Below, in pieces: positions 1 through 12,999 of a stretch of DNA of 64,000 nt. The stretch covers positions 25,255,866-25,319,865 of the forward strand of contig NC_064846.1 in NCBI RefSeq assembly GCF_024166365.1. Direction: 5' to 3'. The translations under genes and the position numbers were made by a program. The notes below the pieces were generated by a model. The model was not told the DNA's origin, did no database searches, and worked only from the letters and a program-made list of their open reading frames with translations. The DNA is from Elephas maximus indicus (taxonomy: Eukaryota; Chordata; Mammalia; Proboscidea; Elephantidae). Each line of letters opens with the position of its first letter. Positions within the stretch are counted from its first letter, which is position 1.

Positions 1-1053
1 GACTCTATGGACCCTATGTCTAGGCTGGATTCTACTTTATTGAAAATTCATGGAAGAATATGGAATAGAAATCTGAAAAAAAAATCAAAATGTTAGAAAC
101 TACAGGACAAACAATTTGATTCTTCCAAAAATAATTTATAAGAAAAAAAGTCAGAGGAATATTTATAAATTGAATTTTAAAAGATTTAAGAATAGTTCTA
201 TTTCATAAGAATAACAGTGGCCACCTAAGTACGAATTTCTCTGCACATCCTTCAACAACACACACACAAAAAAGGAGAGAAAATAAAACCAACCATAACC
301 CATGCCTGCAGCATAACTAGGAGAACTTTAGCAAATTCAAATTACCTAACACCCAAACCCAGCAGACCCTTCTTTGCATCCCAAGCCTGAGGGAAGTGTT
401 GCTGATAAACGACAGTGAGTGCATGTAAAAGAGGAGAGAAGCTAGGGATCCTAGGAATGAGAGAAGACAGATAAAATCACTTTCTGAATGATAAAATATG
501 ACCTAAAGTAGGAAAATATTGAGAATATCTCTGAGATTTGACAGATCAAAGCACTACACACTAGGAAATCTAAAGTAAGAGAATTAAAAGTTCATGGAAT
601 GGAGTTCTGCTTCTGAAAAGATGAAGTAGGTATACTTTTCTCTATTCCTCCCACTAAGTACAATGAAAAATCCTTAGCAGTATACATATAGGAAATATAA
701 GAAGACTCTAAACAGTGGACAAAAAAAGTCACCGTGGCTAGGGAGCTCAAGACGCAAGGATAAATTCTTTGAGTTTTCCTTTTGCCTCATATACCCCCAA
801 CTTGGAGCTGAAGAAGCCAATCACGTAGAAATGCCAATGAGCAAAAAAAAAAAAAAAAAAGTCCATTCCAAAGTCAGCTCTTTCTGGCCAGCTGATCAGG
901 AAATGAGCAGCCTAGCAAGATACAACTTTTAGGCAATAACCACTCTCCTCCACCCAAACATCACAGAAAAGGCTGTGGCTCCAACCACACCCAGCCCAGC
1001 AAAGGCTCAATGGGGAGCCTAGACTTTTCCTTGCAAGGTTGTGATGAAATGCC
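1..1053. other. No gene seen; A-rich, possibly old L1 5' sequence
   Basis: About 1 kb of A-rich sequence with no convincing open frame and a pure A run near 842-859. The block around 600-800 has the A-rich, oligo-lysine style seen at the start of old L1/HAL1 elements, but I cannot place it firmly. Confidence 0.3.
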
Positions 1054-1613
1054 TGTGATAGTTAGGGCTGTGTGTCAACTTGGCTGGGCCATGATTCTCA
1101 GTGGTTCGGCAGGTATGATGTAGTCTGGCAGTTGTATGATATAATTACCTCCATGATGAGCTCTGATATAACGTGATCACCTCCATGATGGGATCTGCTG
1201 TGAGTAGCCAATCAGTTGAAAGGGATTTTGCTGCGGGTGTGGCCTGCATCCAATATAGGTGGAGTTTCTGGCAAGGTTCATGGGCTTTTGCACACTCTGG
1301 ATCCTGCAGCTGGCTCCTGGTAGTCTGACCTCCAGTTTTGGGGACTTGAGCTAGCAGCTTACCTGCCACCTTGCCTGCCTATATTGGGATTCATCAACCT
1401 TCACAGCCTGTGAGCAAGAGCCCTGCTCTCTGACCTGCTGATCTTGAGTTAGTTAGACCCCGCAACTATGTGAATCCGCAGCCTCCAGCCTGACCCACAG
1501 ACTTGGGACATTCCAGCCTCTACAACCCCTAAAGCCATTTCCTTGATATAAATCTCTCTATATATTTATATGCTTTACTGATTTTGCTTCTCTATAGAAC
1601 CCAGCCTAAGACA
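1054..1613 (+). mobile_element. Solo LTR, ERVL-like
   Basis: The block begins TGTGATAG and ends CCTAAGACA, so it has TG...CA termini. It carries an ATATAAATCTCT stretch near its 3' end, as LTRs with a late poly(A) signal do. The flanks are ATGCC (1049-1053) and GTGCC (1614-1618), a 5-bp target duplication with one mismatch, which fits ERVL-class integration. No internal region or second LTR is adjacent, so it is read as a solo LTR. Confidence 0.65.
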
Positions 1614-1629
1614 GTGCCCCAACTCCCAG

Positions 1630-1690
1630 CGCAATTTTATATGGGGTCACCATGAGTCGGAATTGACTTGATGGCAAATTGACGACAACA
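1630..1690 (+). mobile_element. AfroSINE tail fragment
   Basis: Only the 3' end of the SINE is present (GGGGTCACCATGAGTCGGAA, then GACTTGATGGCAA). It is followed by a short TC microsatellite at about 1690-1708. Confidence 0.7.
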
Positions 1691-1735
1691 TCTCTCTCTC
1701 TCTCTGTCCCCCTCTATCTAAATATAATGTATAAT

Positions 1736-2030
1736 GGTGTCATTATAGAAATTTGAACAGATTAATGGTTACCAGGGGTTAATAAGGGAGTGGACGCTGG
1801 AAAGAGCCAGAGGTGTCTATAAAAGGGCAACGTGTGATGGTTGTGCTGATAAAAATGTTTTGTATCTTGACTGTATTTCTACTAATATTCTGGTTCTGAT
1901 ATTTTTCTATGTTTTTTCAAGATGTTGCCATTTGGTGAAACTGGGTAAACAGTACACAGGATCTCTACATCATTTCTTACAAATGCATGTACATTTCCAA
2001 TTACCTCAAAATAAAAAGTTTGATTTAACA
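1736..2030 (+). mobile_element. Old L1 3' end (L1M-type)
   Basis: It contains the typical mammalian L1 3' UTR order: GGTTACCAGGGGTTA, TATAAAAGGGCAAC, TGTATCTTGACTGT, GATGTTGCCAT and AAATAAAAAGTTT. It ends in an A-rich tail just before the younger L1. Confidence 0.7.
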
Positions 2031-2035
2031 AAAAG

Positions 2036-3590
2036 GTCCTGGGAGAGAAATAGAAGATGGCTGACTAGGCAGAAGCTACCTCGGATCCCTCTTGCAAGAA
2101 AGACTCAGAAAAACAAGTGAATCGATCACATACATGACAATCTACGAACCCTGACCATCACAGATCTAAAGAGTTGACCTGAGTGACAGAGACTGAGAAC
2201 GAATTACCACGGGGAAGCAGCAACTGTTTACGGAGCCTGGAGCCAGCATACCAGTCAGGAAACCTTGGCGCTGGGCTTTCGACTGGGCACAGGAGAGCTG
2301 AGCACGGCATCCTGAGACAGCACAAACACAGGATGCAGCCCTAGCCCCAGAAGTGACCTCAGGGGAAGCCCAGCCAGTGCACGCAGACAGCGCAGAAATG
2401 CGGCAGACAGGAGGAGAAGTCACCAGGAGGCAGCGACTGGTTTTAGAGCCGGGAGTGCGGCGTCCCAGCCAGGGAACCTTGGCGTTGGGCTTTGGACTGG
2501 GAGCGGAGGAACTAACCACAGCTTCTGAGACAGTGCAAGCACGGGACATGGGCCTGACCCTCGGGGGCAATCTCTACTCAGCCAGTGCACACAGTCAACG
2601 CAACCCTCAGGAATCTCAGATAAAACAGTCATCCCAAGCAAGATAAGCAACTATCTATATTCCGGGGTGCTACTCTCTCCTATTTATCTTAACCCTCCCC
2701 TCCCCTTCCCAGGCGGCTTCATTAACATTGGAATTTCCTGAGCCAGAGAGTGAAGTGCTCTGCGGTTTTTCTTTCTTTTTTGGTCTTTTCCTAACCCATT
2801 CTCCTGGCCTGAGAGAAGCAGCTACAAAAAACCCAGGGACCAAAAATCCTTCCCTAATTGGACCAAAAACAGAGAACCAGCTCCAGCCAAGGAAATGTGA
2901 TCCACAGTCTTGGACTTTCATCCCTACAGGAAACAAGGTGGCTATTATAATGCAAAGGAAATTCTGACAGGGATCTGACTGTAATTGTTTTAGCAGATTA
3001 CTGGAAAGACAAGTTTCCCAGGTCTGATATCTCTGCGTATTCAACAGAGCCCTCACTGACCCACAACAGAGAACTAAGGGCTGAAGCTCCCCCCAGACCA
3101 CCTAGCCTCCTGCCTTAGGGTTCTAAGGAGGATGACACCTACCAACCTGTAGAGGTACTTGCATTGAGGGTCTAAGGTACAGCTGCAGAGCCCACCCACC
3201 AAGGTGCTTTAGGAATAGAGACACATCTACCTCACTGGCACTTGGGGGAAGCCAGTCAGCATCCTGCCCCCCCCAGAGTGTGAACCCCTGCTGCTACTAG
3301 AATCTGGTGCACACAACTATCACCACTACTTCTCTAGGTGGATAGGTGACAGTCTGCACCACACACTTGATGACCCCAAATCAGATTCTACTCAAAAATA
3401 GTGAATGGACTCTTAAGGCTTATATATCTGGTAACAGCCCAAACCAGCTGCTAATAGGACATAAGTGATTCAAGGGCTACAACAGTCAAGAAAGCACAAT
3501 CTAGTAGCCCATCTACGTATATTGAAAGAAAACAAAACAAGATAACACTCAGTGAGCAAATATGGAATAAATCACTATAATATCTTAGAG
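2036..3590 (+). promoter_or_regulatory. L1 5' UTR / internal promoter region
   Basis: It opens with GAAGATGGCTGACTAGGCAG, a typical start of a mammalian L1 5' UTR, followed by a GC-richer stretch to about 3300 with a repeated block. GGAGCCTGGAGCCAGCATACC and the later GAGCCGGGAGTGCGGCGTCC segment share flanking words, with an offset of about 210 bp. The region carries no conserved ORF. Promoter activity is inferred from its position, not seen. Confidence 0.6.
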
Positions 3591-4605
3591 ATGGCTCGGA
3601 GACAGCAGTCGATATCAAACCACATAAAGAAGCAGACCATGATTGCTTCTACAACTCCCCAAAATAAAGAATCAAAATCTTTCCCAAATGAAGATACGAT
3701 CCTGGAATTGCCAGATGCAGAATATAAAAAACTAATTTACAGAATGCTTCAAGACATCAGGGATGACCTCAGAAATTAAATAAGGCAATCTACAGAAAAA
3801 GCCAAGGAACACACTGACAAAGCAGTTGAAGAAATCAAAAAGATTATTCAAGAACATAGTGGAAAAATTAATAAGCTGCAAGAATCCATACAGAGACAGC
3901 ATTCAGAAATCCAAAAGATTAACAGTAAAATTACAGAATTAGACAATTCAATAGGAAGTCAGAGGAGCAGACTCGAGCAATTGGAATGCATGGTGGGGGA
4001 TCTGGAGGACAAGGGAATTGACACCAATATAGCTTAAAAAATCAGATTAAAGAACTGAAAAAAAATGAAGAAACCCTAAGAATCATGTGGGACTCTATCA
4101 AGAAGAATAATTTGCGTGTGATTGGAGTCCCAGAACAGGGAGGGGTAACAGAAAATACAGATAGAATACTTGAAGATCTGTTGGCAGAAAACTTCCCTGA
4201 CATCATGAAAGATGAAAGGAGAGCTATCGAACCCCATTTAAGATTGATCCAAAAAGAAAATCACCAAGACATATTATCATCAAACTTGCCAAAACCAAAG
4301 ATAAAGAGAAAATTTTAAAAGCAGCCAGGCATAAAAGAAAGGTTTCCTACAAGGGAGAATCAATAAGAATAAGTTTAGACTACTCAGCAGAAACCATGCA
4401 GTCAAGAAGGCAATGGGATGACACATATAGAGCACTGAAGGAGAAAAACTGCCAGCCAAGGATCCTATATCCAGCAAAACTCTCTCTCAAATATGAAGGC
4501 GAAATCAAAACATTTACAGATAAACACAAGCTTAGAGAATTTGCAAAAACCAAACCAAAGCTACAAGGAATACTAAAGGAAATTCTCTGGTCAGAAAACC
4601 AATAA
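3591..4605 (+). pseudogene. L1 ORF1 (RNA-binding protein), broken
   Basis: The start ATG at 3591 begins MARRQQSISNHIKKQ. The N-terminal part runs to an in-frame TAA at about 3777. Reading on past it, 3780-4030 encodes a Lys/Glu-rich heptad pattern, the coiled coil that trimerises ORF1p. Next, 4085-4318 encodes the RRM-like region (NNLRVIGVPEQGG, then ILEDLLAENFPD) and 4396-4605 the C-terminal domain, ending at TAA 4603-4605. A second stop and a frame change lie between 4030 and 4085, and another at about 4316. In the family, ORF1p is a nucleic-acid chaperone that coats the L1 RNA in the cytoplasm. Here at least three lesions rule out a full-length product. Confidence 0.85.
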
Positions 4606-5017
4606 TATGAGATATCAGCACAACACAAGGTCACAGAACGGAACATCCTGATATCAACTCAAATAGGGAAATCACAAAAACAAATTAAGATTAATTTTAA
4701 AAAGAAAAAAATGCTCAAAACAGGGAATCATTGAAGTCAATATGTATAGAACTGCCATATGGAGAGGGATACAAGGCGATATAGGACAATACAAGTTAGG
4801 TTTTTATTTAGAAAAATAGGGGTAAATATTAAGGTAACCACAAAGAGGTCTAACAACTCCATAACTCAAAATAAAAACCAAGAAAAACATAACGACTCAA
4901 AAAACAAAGTCAACTACTATGAAAATGAGGAACACAATTTACAAAGAAAAATGTCTCAGCACAAAAAAGTAAGTGGAAAAATGAAATTGCTAACAACACA
5001 CACAAAAAGGCATCAAA

Positions 5018-8000
5018 ATGACAGCACTAAACACATAAAAAAAAACACATACTTATCTATAATTACGCTGAATGTAAATGGACTAACTGCACCAATAAAG
5101 AGACAGAGTCTCAGACTGGATAAAGAAACACGATCCGTCTATATGCTGCCTACAAGAGACACACCTTAGACTTAGAGACACAAACAAACTAAAACTCAAA
5201 GGACGGAAAAATATCAAGCAAACAATAAGCAAAAAAGAGCAGGAGTAGCAATATTAATTTCTGACAAAATAGACTTCAAAGTTAAATCCACCACAAAGGA
5301 TAAAGAAGGACACTACATAATGATTAAAGGGACAATTGACCAGGAAGATATAACCATATTAAATATTTATGCACCCAATGACAGGGCTGCAAGATACATA
5401 AAACAAACTTTAACAGAACTAAAAAGTGAGATAGACACCTCCACAGTTATACTAGGAGACTTCAACACCCCACTTTCAGAGAAGGATAGGACTTCCAGTA
5501 AGAAGCTCAATAGAGACACGGAAGACCTAATTGCTACAATCAACCAACTTGACCTCATAGACTTATACAGAACACTCCACCCAACAGCTGCAAAGTATAC
5601 TATTTTTTTCTAGCGCACATGGAACATTCTGTAGAATAGACCACTTATTAGGTCATAAAACAAAACTTTGTAGAATCCAAAACATCGAAATATTACAAAG
5701 CATCTTCTCAAACCACAAGGCCTTAACAGTGGAAATCAATAACAGAAAAATTAGGGAAAAGAAATCAAATACTTGGAAACTGAACAATACCCTCCTGAAA
5801 AAAGACTGGGTTATAGAAGACATTAAGGATGGAATAAAGAAATTCATAGAATGCAACGAGAGTGAAAACACTTCCTTTCAAAACCTCTGGGACACAGCAA
5901 AAGCAGTGCTCAGAGGTCAATTTATATGAATAAATGCACATCTACAAAAAGAAGAAAGAGCCAAAATCAGAGAACTGTCCCTACAACTTGAACAAATAGA
6001 AAGTGAGCAACAAAAGAATCCATCAGGCACCAGAAGAAAACAAATAATAAAAATTAGTGCTGAACTAAATGAATTAGAGAACAGAAAAACAATTGAAAGA
6101 AGTAACAAAGCCAAAAGCTGGTCCTTTGAAAAAATTAACAAAATTGATAAACCATTGGCCAGACTGACTAAAGAAATACAGGAAAGGAAACAAATAACCC
6201 AAATAAGAAACGAGATGGGCCACATCACAACAGACCCAACTGAAATTAAAAGAATCATATCAGATTTTTATGCAAAATTGTACTCTAACAAATTTGCAAA
6301 CCTAGAAGAAATGGATGAATTCCTGGAAAAACACTACCTACCTAAACTAACACAATCAGAAGTAGAACAACTAAATAGACCCATAACAAAAAAAGAGATT
6401 GAAAAGGTAATCAAAAAACTCCCACCAAAAAAAAAGCCCAGGCCCGGACGGCTTTACTGCAGAGTTCTACCAAACTTTCAGAGAAGAGTTAACACCACTA
6501 CTACTAAAGGTATTTCAAAGCATAGAAAATGACGGAATACTACCTAACTCATTCTATGAAGCCACCATATCCCTGATACCAAAACCAGGTAAAGACACCA
6601 CAAAAAAAGAAAATTACACACCTATATCCCTCATGAACATAGATGCAAAAATCCTCAACAAAATTCTAGGCAATAGAATTCAACAACATATCAAAACAAT
6701 AATCCACCACAAACAAGTGGGATTTATACCAGGTATGCAAGGCTGGTTTAATATTAGAAAAACCATTCATGTAATCCACCATATGAATAAAACAAAAGAC
6801 AAAAACCACATGATCTTATCAATTGATGCAGAAAAGGCATTTGACAAAGTCCAACACCCATTTATGATAAAAACTCTCCCCAAAATAGGAATTGAAGGAA
6901 AATTCCTCAACATAATAAAGGGCATCTATGCAAAGCCAACAGCCAATATCACTCTAAATGGAGAGAACCTGAAAGCATTTCCCTTGAGAACGGGAACCAG
7001 ACAAGGATGCCCTTTATCACCGCTCTTATTCAACATTGTGCTAGAGGTTGTAGCCACAGCAATTAGGCTAGACAAAGAAATAAAGGGCATTCGGATTGCC
7101 AAGGAGGAAGTAAAATTACCTCTTTTTGCAGATGACATGATCTTATACACAGAAAACCCTACGGAATCCTCCAGAAAACTACTAAAACTCATAGAGTTTG
7201 GCAGTCTCAGGTTATAAGATAAACATACAAAAATCACTTGGATTCCTCTACATCAACAAAACGAGCATCGAAGAGGAAATCACCAAATCAATACCATTCA
7301 CAATAGCCCCCAAGAAAAAAAAATACTTAGGAATAAACCTTACCAAATATGTAAAAGACCTATACAAAGAAAACTACAAAGTTCTAGTGCAAGAAATTAA
7401 AAAGGACATACTTAAGTGGAAAAACGTACCTTGCTCATGGATAGGAAGACTTAACATAGTAAAAATGTCTATTCTATGAAAAGCCATCTACACATACAAT
7501 GTACTTCCGATCCAAACTCCAATGACATTTTTTAATGTGATGGAGAAACAAATCACCAACTTCATATGGAAGGGAAAGAAGCCCCAGATAAGTAAAGCAT
7601 TATTGAAAAGGAAGAACAAAGTGGGAGGCTTCACTCTACCTGATTTTAGAACCTATTATACAGCCACAGTAGTCAAAACAGCCTTGTACTGGTACAACAG
7701 CAGGCACATAGACCAATGGAACAGAATTGAGAACCCAGATACAAATCCATCCACATATGAGCAGCTGGTATTTGACAAAGGCCCAGTGTCAGTTAATTGG
7801 GGAAAAGATAGTCTTTTTAACAAATGGTGCTGGCATAACTGGATATCCATTTGCAAAAAAATGAAACAGGACCCATACCTCACACCAAGCACAAAAACTA
7901 ACTCCAAGTGGATCAAAGACCTAAACATAAAGACTAAAACGATAAAGATCATGGAAGAAAAAATAGGGACAACCTTAGGAGCCCTAATACAAGGCATAAA

Positions 8001-8450
8001 CAGAATACAAAACATTACCAAAAATGACGAAGAGAAACCAGATAACTGGGAGCTCCTAAAAATGAAACACCTATGCTCATCTAAAGACTTCACCAAAGAG
8101 TAAAAAGACCACCTACAGATTGGGAAAGAATTTTCAGCTATGACATCTCCGACCAGCGCCTGATATCTAAAATCTATATAATTCTGTTAAAACTCAACCA
8201 CAAAAAGACAACCCAATCAAGAAGTGGACAAAGGATATGAACACGCACTTCACTAAAGAGGATATTCAGGCAGCTAACAGATACTTGGGAAAGTGCTCTC
8301 GATCATTAGCCATTAGAGAAATGCAAATTAAAACTACGATGAGATTCCGTCTCACTCCACCAAGGCTGGCATTAATCCAAAAAACACAAAATAATAAATG
8401 TTTGAGAGGCTGCGGAGAGATTGGAAAACTACGCATCGATAAAAAACAGT
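5018..8450 (+). pseudogene. L1 ORF2 (endonuclease-reverse transcriptase), broken
   Basis: The family protein nicks target DNA and primes reverse transcription from the nick. The ATG at 5018 meets a TAA after six codons. The endonuclease domain follows, with LNVNGLTAPIKRQSL (about 5068-5112), GDFNTPLSE (about 5455-5481) and an AHGT...IDHLLGHK block (about 5615-5658). The reverse transcriptase spans about 6155-7217, with [27 protein letters not shown] and the catalytic FADD at 7125-7136. The thumb/C-terminal part runs over 7198-8103 and 8237-8449. Stops occur at 5036, 5167 and 8101; frames change near 6530 and 7200. The Cys-rich end is largely deleted. The copy is inactive. Confidence 0.9.
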
Positions 8451-8865
8451 GACGAATCTGTGAAACGTTTCATAACATGGAGGAACCTGGAAGGCATTAT
8501 GCTGAGTGAAATTAGTCAGAGGCAAAAGGACAAATATTGTATAAGACCACTATTATAAGATCTTGAGAAATAGTATAAACTGAGAAAAACACATACTTTT
8601 TTGTTTACGAGGAGGGGAGTGAGGGAGGGTGGGAGAGGGTTATTTACTGATTAGTTAGTAGATAAGAACTACTTTAGGTGAAGGGAAGGACAATACTCAA
8701 TACAGGGAAGGTCAGCTCAACTGGACTGGACCAAAAGCAAAGAAGTTTCCGGGATTAACTGAATGCTTCAAAGGTGAGCGGAGCAAGGGCGGGGTTTTGG
8801 GGACTATGGCTTAAGGGGACTTCTAAGTCAATTGGCAAAATAATTCTATTATGAAAACATTCTGC

Positions 8866-9481
8866 TTCCAAATTTCTTGGCATAGGCAAGTGAGTGCTTC
8901 CAGCATTGCATCAATTTGTTGAAACATCTCAATTGGCATTTTGTCAATTCATGGAGCCTTGCTTTTCACCAATGCCTTCAGTGCAGCTTGGACTTCTTCC
9001 TTCAATATCATTGGTTCTGATCATATGCTACCTCCTGAAATCGTTGATTGTTGACCAATTCTTTTTGGTACAGTGACTTTTTGTTGCATTCTTTCCATCT
9101 CCTTTTGATGCTTCCTGCGTCCTTCAATATTTGCCCATAGAATTCTTCAATACTGCAACGTTTGGCTTGAATTTTTTCTTCAGTTCTTTCAGCTTTAGAG
9201 ATGCTGAGTATATTCTTCCCTTTTGGTTTTCTAACTTGAGATCTTTGCACATGTCATTAAATACTTCACTTTGTCTTCTTAAGTTGCCCTTTAAAATCTG
9301 TTCAGCTCTTTTACTTCATCGTTTCTTTCATTTGCTGTAGCTACTCTATGTTGAAGAGCAAGTTTCAGAGTCTCTTCTAACATTCATTATAATCTTTTTT
9401 TTTCTTTTCTGTCTTTTTAATGACCTTTTGCTTTCTTCATGTATGATGTTTTTGATGTCATTCTATAACTCATCTGGTCCA
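8866..9481 (-). mobile_element. Internal RTE LINE fragment
   Basis: It matches the same RTE segment seen at about 10972-11590 (shared landmarks CTTCCAAATTTCTTGGCAT, GATGCTTCCTGCGT, TTTGCACATGTCATTA). It lacks both RTE ends. RTE copies normally keep the 3' end, so the left edge against the truncated L1 is best explained by a deletion. Confidence 0.85.
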
Positions 9482-9611
9482 GACATACAAAGCTACTATG
9501 ACCAAAATGAGAAAATTAAAAACATTTCAACGATGAAAATTTCTCCCAAAATAAAAAATGAAGCAAAAGAAAATTGTAATACATCACAAAATAATAAAAA
9601 TATCTTAAATT
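9482..9611. other. AT-rich spacer between two RTE copies
   Basis: About 130 bp of A-rich sequence (AATTAAAAACATTTCAACG) that is not part of RTE. No recognised feature. Confidence 0.5.
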
Positions 9612-12600
9612 GTTGTTTTTAGGTTCCATCGAGCCAGTTGTGACTCATAGCGACCCTATGCACAACAGAACAAAACACTGTCCAGTCTTGTGCCATCCTC
9701 ACAATTGTTGCTATGCTTCAGCCCATTGTTGCAGCCACTGTGTCAATCCATTCGTTGAAGGCCTTCCTCTTTTTTACTGACCCTCTGTTTTACCAAGCAT
9801 GATGTCCTTCTCCAGGGACTGATCCCTCCTGACAACATGTCCAAGCATGTGACACGTTACTCTCGTGATCCTTGCTTCTAAGGAGCATTCTGGTTGTACT
9901 TCTTCCAAGACAGATTTCTTCATTCTTTTGGTAGTCCATGGTATATTCAATATTCTTCACCAATACCACAATTCAAAGCCATCAATTCTTCTTGGGTCTT
10001 CCTTAGTTTCCAGCTTTCACAAGCATATGAGTCGAATGAAAACACATGGCTTGGGTCAGGTGCACCTTAGTCCACAAGGTGACATCTTTGGTTTTGGACA
10101 CTGTAAAGAGATCTTCTGCAGCAGATTTGCCCAATTGCAATGCATCTTTTGATTTCTTGACTGCTGCTACCATGGGTGCTGATTGTGAATCCAAGCAAAA
10201 TGAAATCCTTGACAACCTCAATCTTTTTTCCGTTTATCATGATGTTGCTTATTGGTCCAGTTGTGAGGATTTGTTTTCTTTTTGTTGAGGTGTAATCCAT
10301 AACGAAGGCTGTGGTTTTTGATCTTCATCAGTAAGTGCTTCAAGTCCTCTTTACATTCAGCAAGGAAGGTTGTGTCATCTGCATAATGCAGGTTGTTAAG
10401 GAGTCTTCCTCCATCCTGTTGCCACGATATTCTTCATACAGTCCAGCTTCTTGGATTATTTGCTCAGCATACAGATTGAATAAGTATGGTGAAAGGATAC
10501 AACCCTGATGCACACCTTTCCTGACTTTAAACCATGCAGTATCCCCTTTTCTGTTCTAATGACTGGCTCTTGATCCATGTACAGATTCCTCATGATCACA
10601 ATTAAATCTTCCAGAATTCCCATCCTCCACAATGTTATCCATAATTTGTTATGATCCACATAGTCGAATGCCTTAGCATAGTCAATAAAACACAGGTAAA
10701 CATCTTTATGGTATTCTCTGCTTTCAGCCCGGATCCATTTGACATCAGAAATGATATCCTTGGTTCTGCATCCTCTTCTAAACCCAGCTTGAATTTCTGG
10801 CAGCGCCCTGTTGATATACTGCTGCAGGCACTTTTGAATGATCTTCAGCAAAATATTGCTTGTATGTAATAATAATGATATTGTTCGATAATTTCTGCAT
10901 GCAGTTGGATAACCTTTCTTGAGAATAGGCATAAATATGGATCTTTTCCAGTTGGTTGGCCAGGTAGCTGGCTTCCAGATTTCTTGGCATAGATGAGTGA
11001 GGACTTCCAACACTGCATTCATTTGTTAAAGCATCTCATTTGGTATTGTTCCAATTCCCAGAGCCTTGTTTTTTGCCAATGCCTTCAGTGCAGCTTGAAT
11101 TTCTTCCTTCAGTACCGTCAGTTCCTGATCATATGTTACCTTCTGAAATGGTTGAAAGTCGACGAATTATTTTTGGTACAGTGACTCTGTGTATTTCTTC
11201 CATTTTGTTTTGATGCTTCCTGCATTTTATATTTTTCCCGTAGAATGTTTCAGTATTGCAACTCAAGGCTTGAATTTTTGTTCAGTTCTTTCAGCCTCAT
11301 AAGTGCTGAAGGTATTCTTCCGTTTTGGTTTTCTATCTCCAGGTCTTTGCACATGTCATCATTAAACTTTACTTTGTCTTCTTGAGCTGCCCTTTGAAAT
11401 CTTCTCTTCAACTCTTTTACTTCATCATTTTTTCCTTTTGCCTTAGCTACTCGACGTTCAAGAGCAAGTTTTAGAGTTTCTTCTGACATCCATTTTGGTC
11501 TTTTCTTTCTCTCCTGTCTTTGGAATGACCTCTTGCTTTCTTCATGTATGATGTCCTTGATGTCATTCCACAAATCGTCTGGTCTTCAGTCATTAGTGTC
11601 CAACATGTCAAATCTATTCTTGAGATGGTCTCTAAACTCAGGTGGGATAAACTCAAGGTTGTACTTTGGCTCTTATGGACTTGTTCTAATTTTCTTCAGT
11701 TTCAACTTGAATTTGCATATGAGTAATTGATGATCTGATCTGCAGTCGGCTCCTAGCTTTTTTCTGACTGATGATATTGAGCTTTTCCATCGTCTCTTTC
11801 CACAGATGTAGTTGATTTGATTCCCATGTATTCCATCTGGTGAGGTCCATGTGTACAGTCACTGTTTATGTTGGTGAAAAAAGGTATTTGCAATGAAGGG
11901 GTCGTTGGTCTTGCAAAATTCAATCATGCAATTTTTGGCATCATTTCTATCATCAAGGCCATATTTTCCAACTACCAACCCTTCTTTGTTTCCAACTTTT
12001 CCATTCCAATCACCAGTAATTTTATCAGTGCATTCTGATTGAATGTTTGATCAATTTCACACTGCAGAAGTTGGTAAAAATCTTCAATTTCTTCATCTTT
12101 GGCCTTAGTGGTTGGTGTGTAAATTTCAATTATAGTCATATTAACTGGTCTTTCTTGTAGGTGTATGGATATTATCGTATCACTGACAGCACTGTACTTC
12201 AGGATACATCTTGAAGTGTTCTTTTTGACGATGAGTGCAACACCATTACTCTTCAAGTCGTCATTTCCAGCATAGTAGACTATATGATTGTCCAATTCAA
12301 AACGGCCAATACCAGTCCATTTCAGCTCATTAATGCCTAGGATATCGATGTTTATGCATTCCATTTCATTTTTGACAATTTCGAATTTTCCTAGATTCAT
12401 ACTTTGTACATTCCAGGTTCCAATTAATGGATACTTCCAGCTGTTTCTTCTCATTTTGAGTTGTGCCACATCAGCAAATGAGGATCTCAAAAGCTTGACT
12501 CTATCCACATCATTAGGGCCGACTCTGAGGAGGCAGCTCTTCCCCAGTCGTATTTTGAGTGCCTTCCAACCTGGAGGGGGGGGGGTCATCTTCTGGCACT

Positions 12601-12821
12601 GTATCAGACAATGTTATGCCGCTCTTCATAAGGTTTTCAGTGTCTAATCCTTTTCAGAAGTAGACTGCTGGGTCCTTCTTCCTAGTCTGTCTTAGTCTGG
12701 AAGGTCAGCTGAAACCTATCATGGGTCACCTGCTGGTATTTGAAATATTGGTGGCATAGCTTCCAGCATCACTGCAACACACAGACCCCCACAGTATGAC
12801 AAACTGACAGACGTGTATTAA
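9612..12821 (-). mobile_element. Nearly full-length RTE (BovB-like) LINE
   Basis: About 3.2 kb on the minus strand. The 3' end is at the left (TTGTTTTTAGGTTCCATCGA; TCATAGCGACCCTATGCACA). The 5' end is at the right (CAGTATGACAAACTGACAGA). The right end matches the inverted segment at 58626-58855, which supports it as the true 5' region. One long pol-like frame with endonuclease and reverse transcriptase survives in pieces. It is an afrotherian RTE of the kind known in elephants. Confidence 0.9.
9880..12589 (-). pseudogene. RTE polyprotein (AP-endonuclease + reverse transcriptase), broken
   Basis: On the minus strand, 12589-11972 encodes an AP-like endonuclease (GTWNVQSMNLGKFE, ILGINELKWTG, VALIVKKNTSR). 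An alpha-helical linker follows at 11573-11250. The reverse transcriptase lies at 11022-10456, with AGFRRGCRTKDIISDVKWI and CFIDYAKAFDYVDH. The region expected to hold the catalytic Asp-Asp box (10300-10456) is in another frame. A thumb-like part (IKDYNLQ/LTTGPISNIMING type) sits at about 10300-10067. In the family one protein cuts target DNA and copies the RNA at the nick. Several frameshifts and stops make this copy inactive. Confidence 0.85.
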
Positions 12822-12879
12822 ATCAGAATGCCTTAATTTGAGAATTAGAAGTTGGAAGAATTTCTGGTGATCTGCTTCC

Positions 12880-12985
12880 TTAAAGATTATAGTCTAGAAA
12901 ACCCTATCGAGCAGTTCTACCCTATAACACATGGGGTCGCCATGAGTCAGCATTGACTCAACAATAAGGATTTTGATTTTGGTTT
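12880..12985 (+). mobile_element. AfroSINE tail, divergent variant
   Basis: A GAAAACCCTATCGAGCAGTT ... GGGTCGCCATGAGTCAG ... TTTTGGTTT block. The head is missing. The TAACACATGGGGTCGCC wording differs from the main short-form copies, suggesting another subfamily. Confidence 0.65.
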
Positions 12986-12999
12986 CAGGCACACAGTAA

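Larger units (their letters stand above)
2036..8868 (+). mobile_element. Nearly full-length L1 retrotransposon, 3'-truncated
   Basis: A LINE-1 with 5' UTR (about 2036-3590), ORF1 (3591-4605), an inter-ORF spacer, ORF2 (5018 to about 8450) and the start of the 3' UTR. The 3' UTR (from about 8440; 8590-8865 contains GGGAGGGTGGGAGAGGGTTA) matches the elephant-type L1 tail. The usual final several hundred bases and the poly(A) are absent, because the sequence changes abruptly to RTE at about 8866. About 350 bp of ORF2 end also appears deleted near 8430. Both ORFs are broken by stops and frameshifts, so the copy is dead. Confidence 0.9.
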
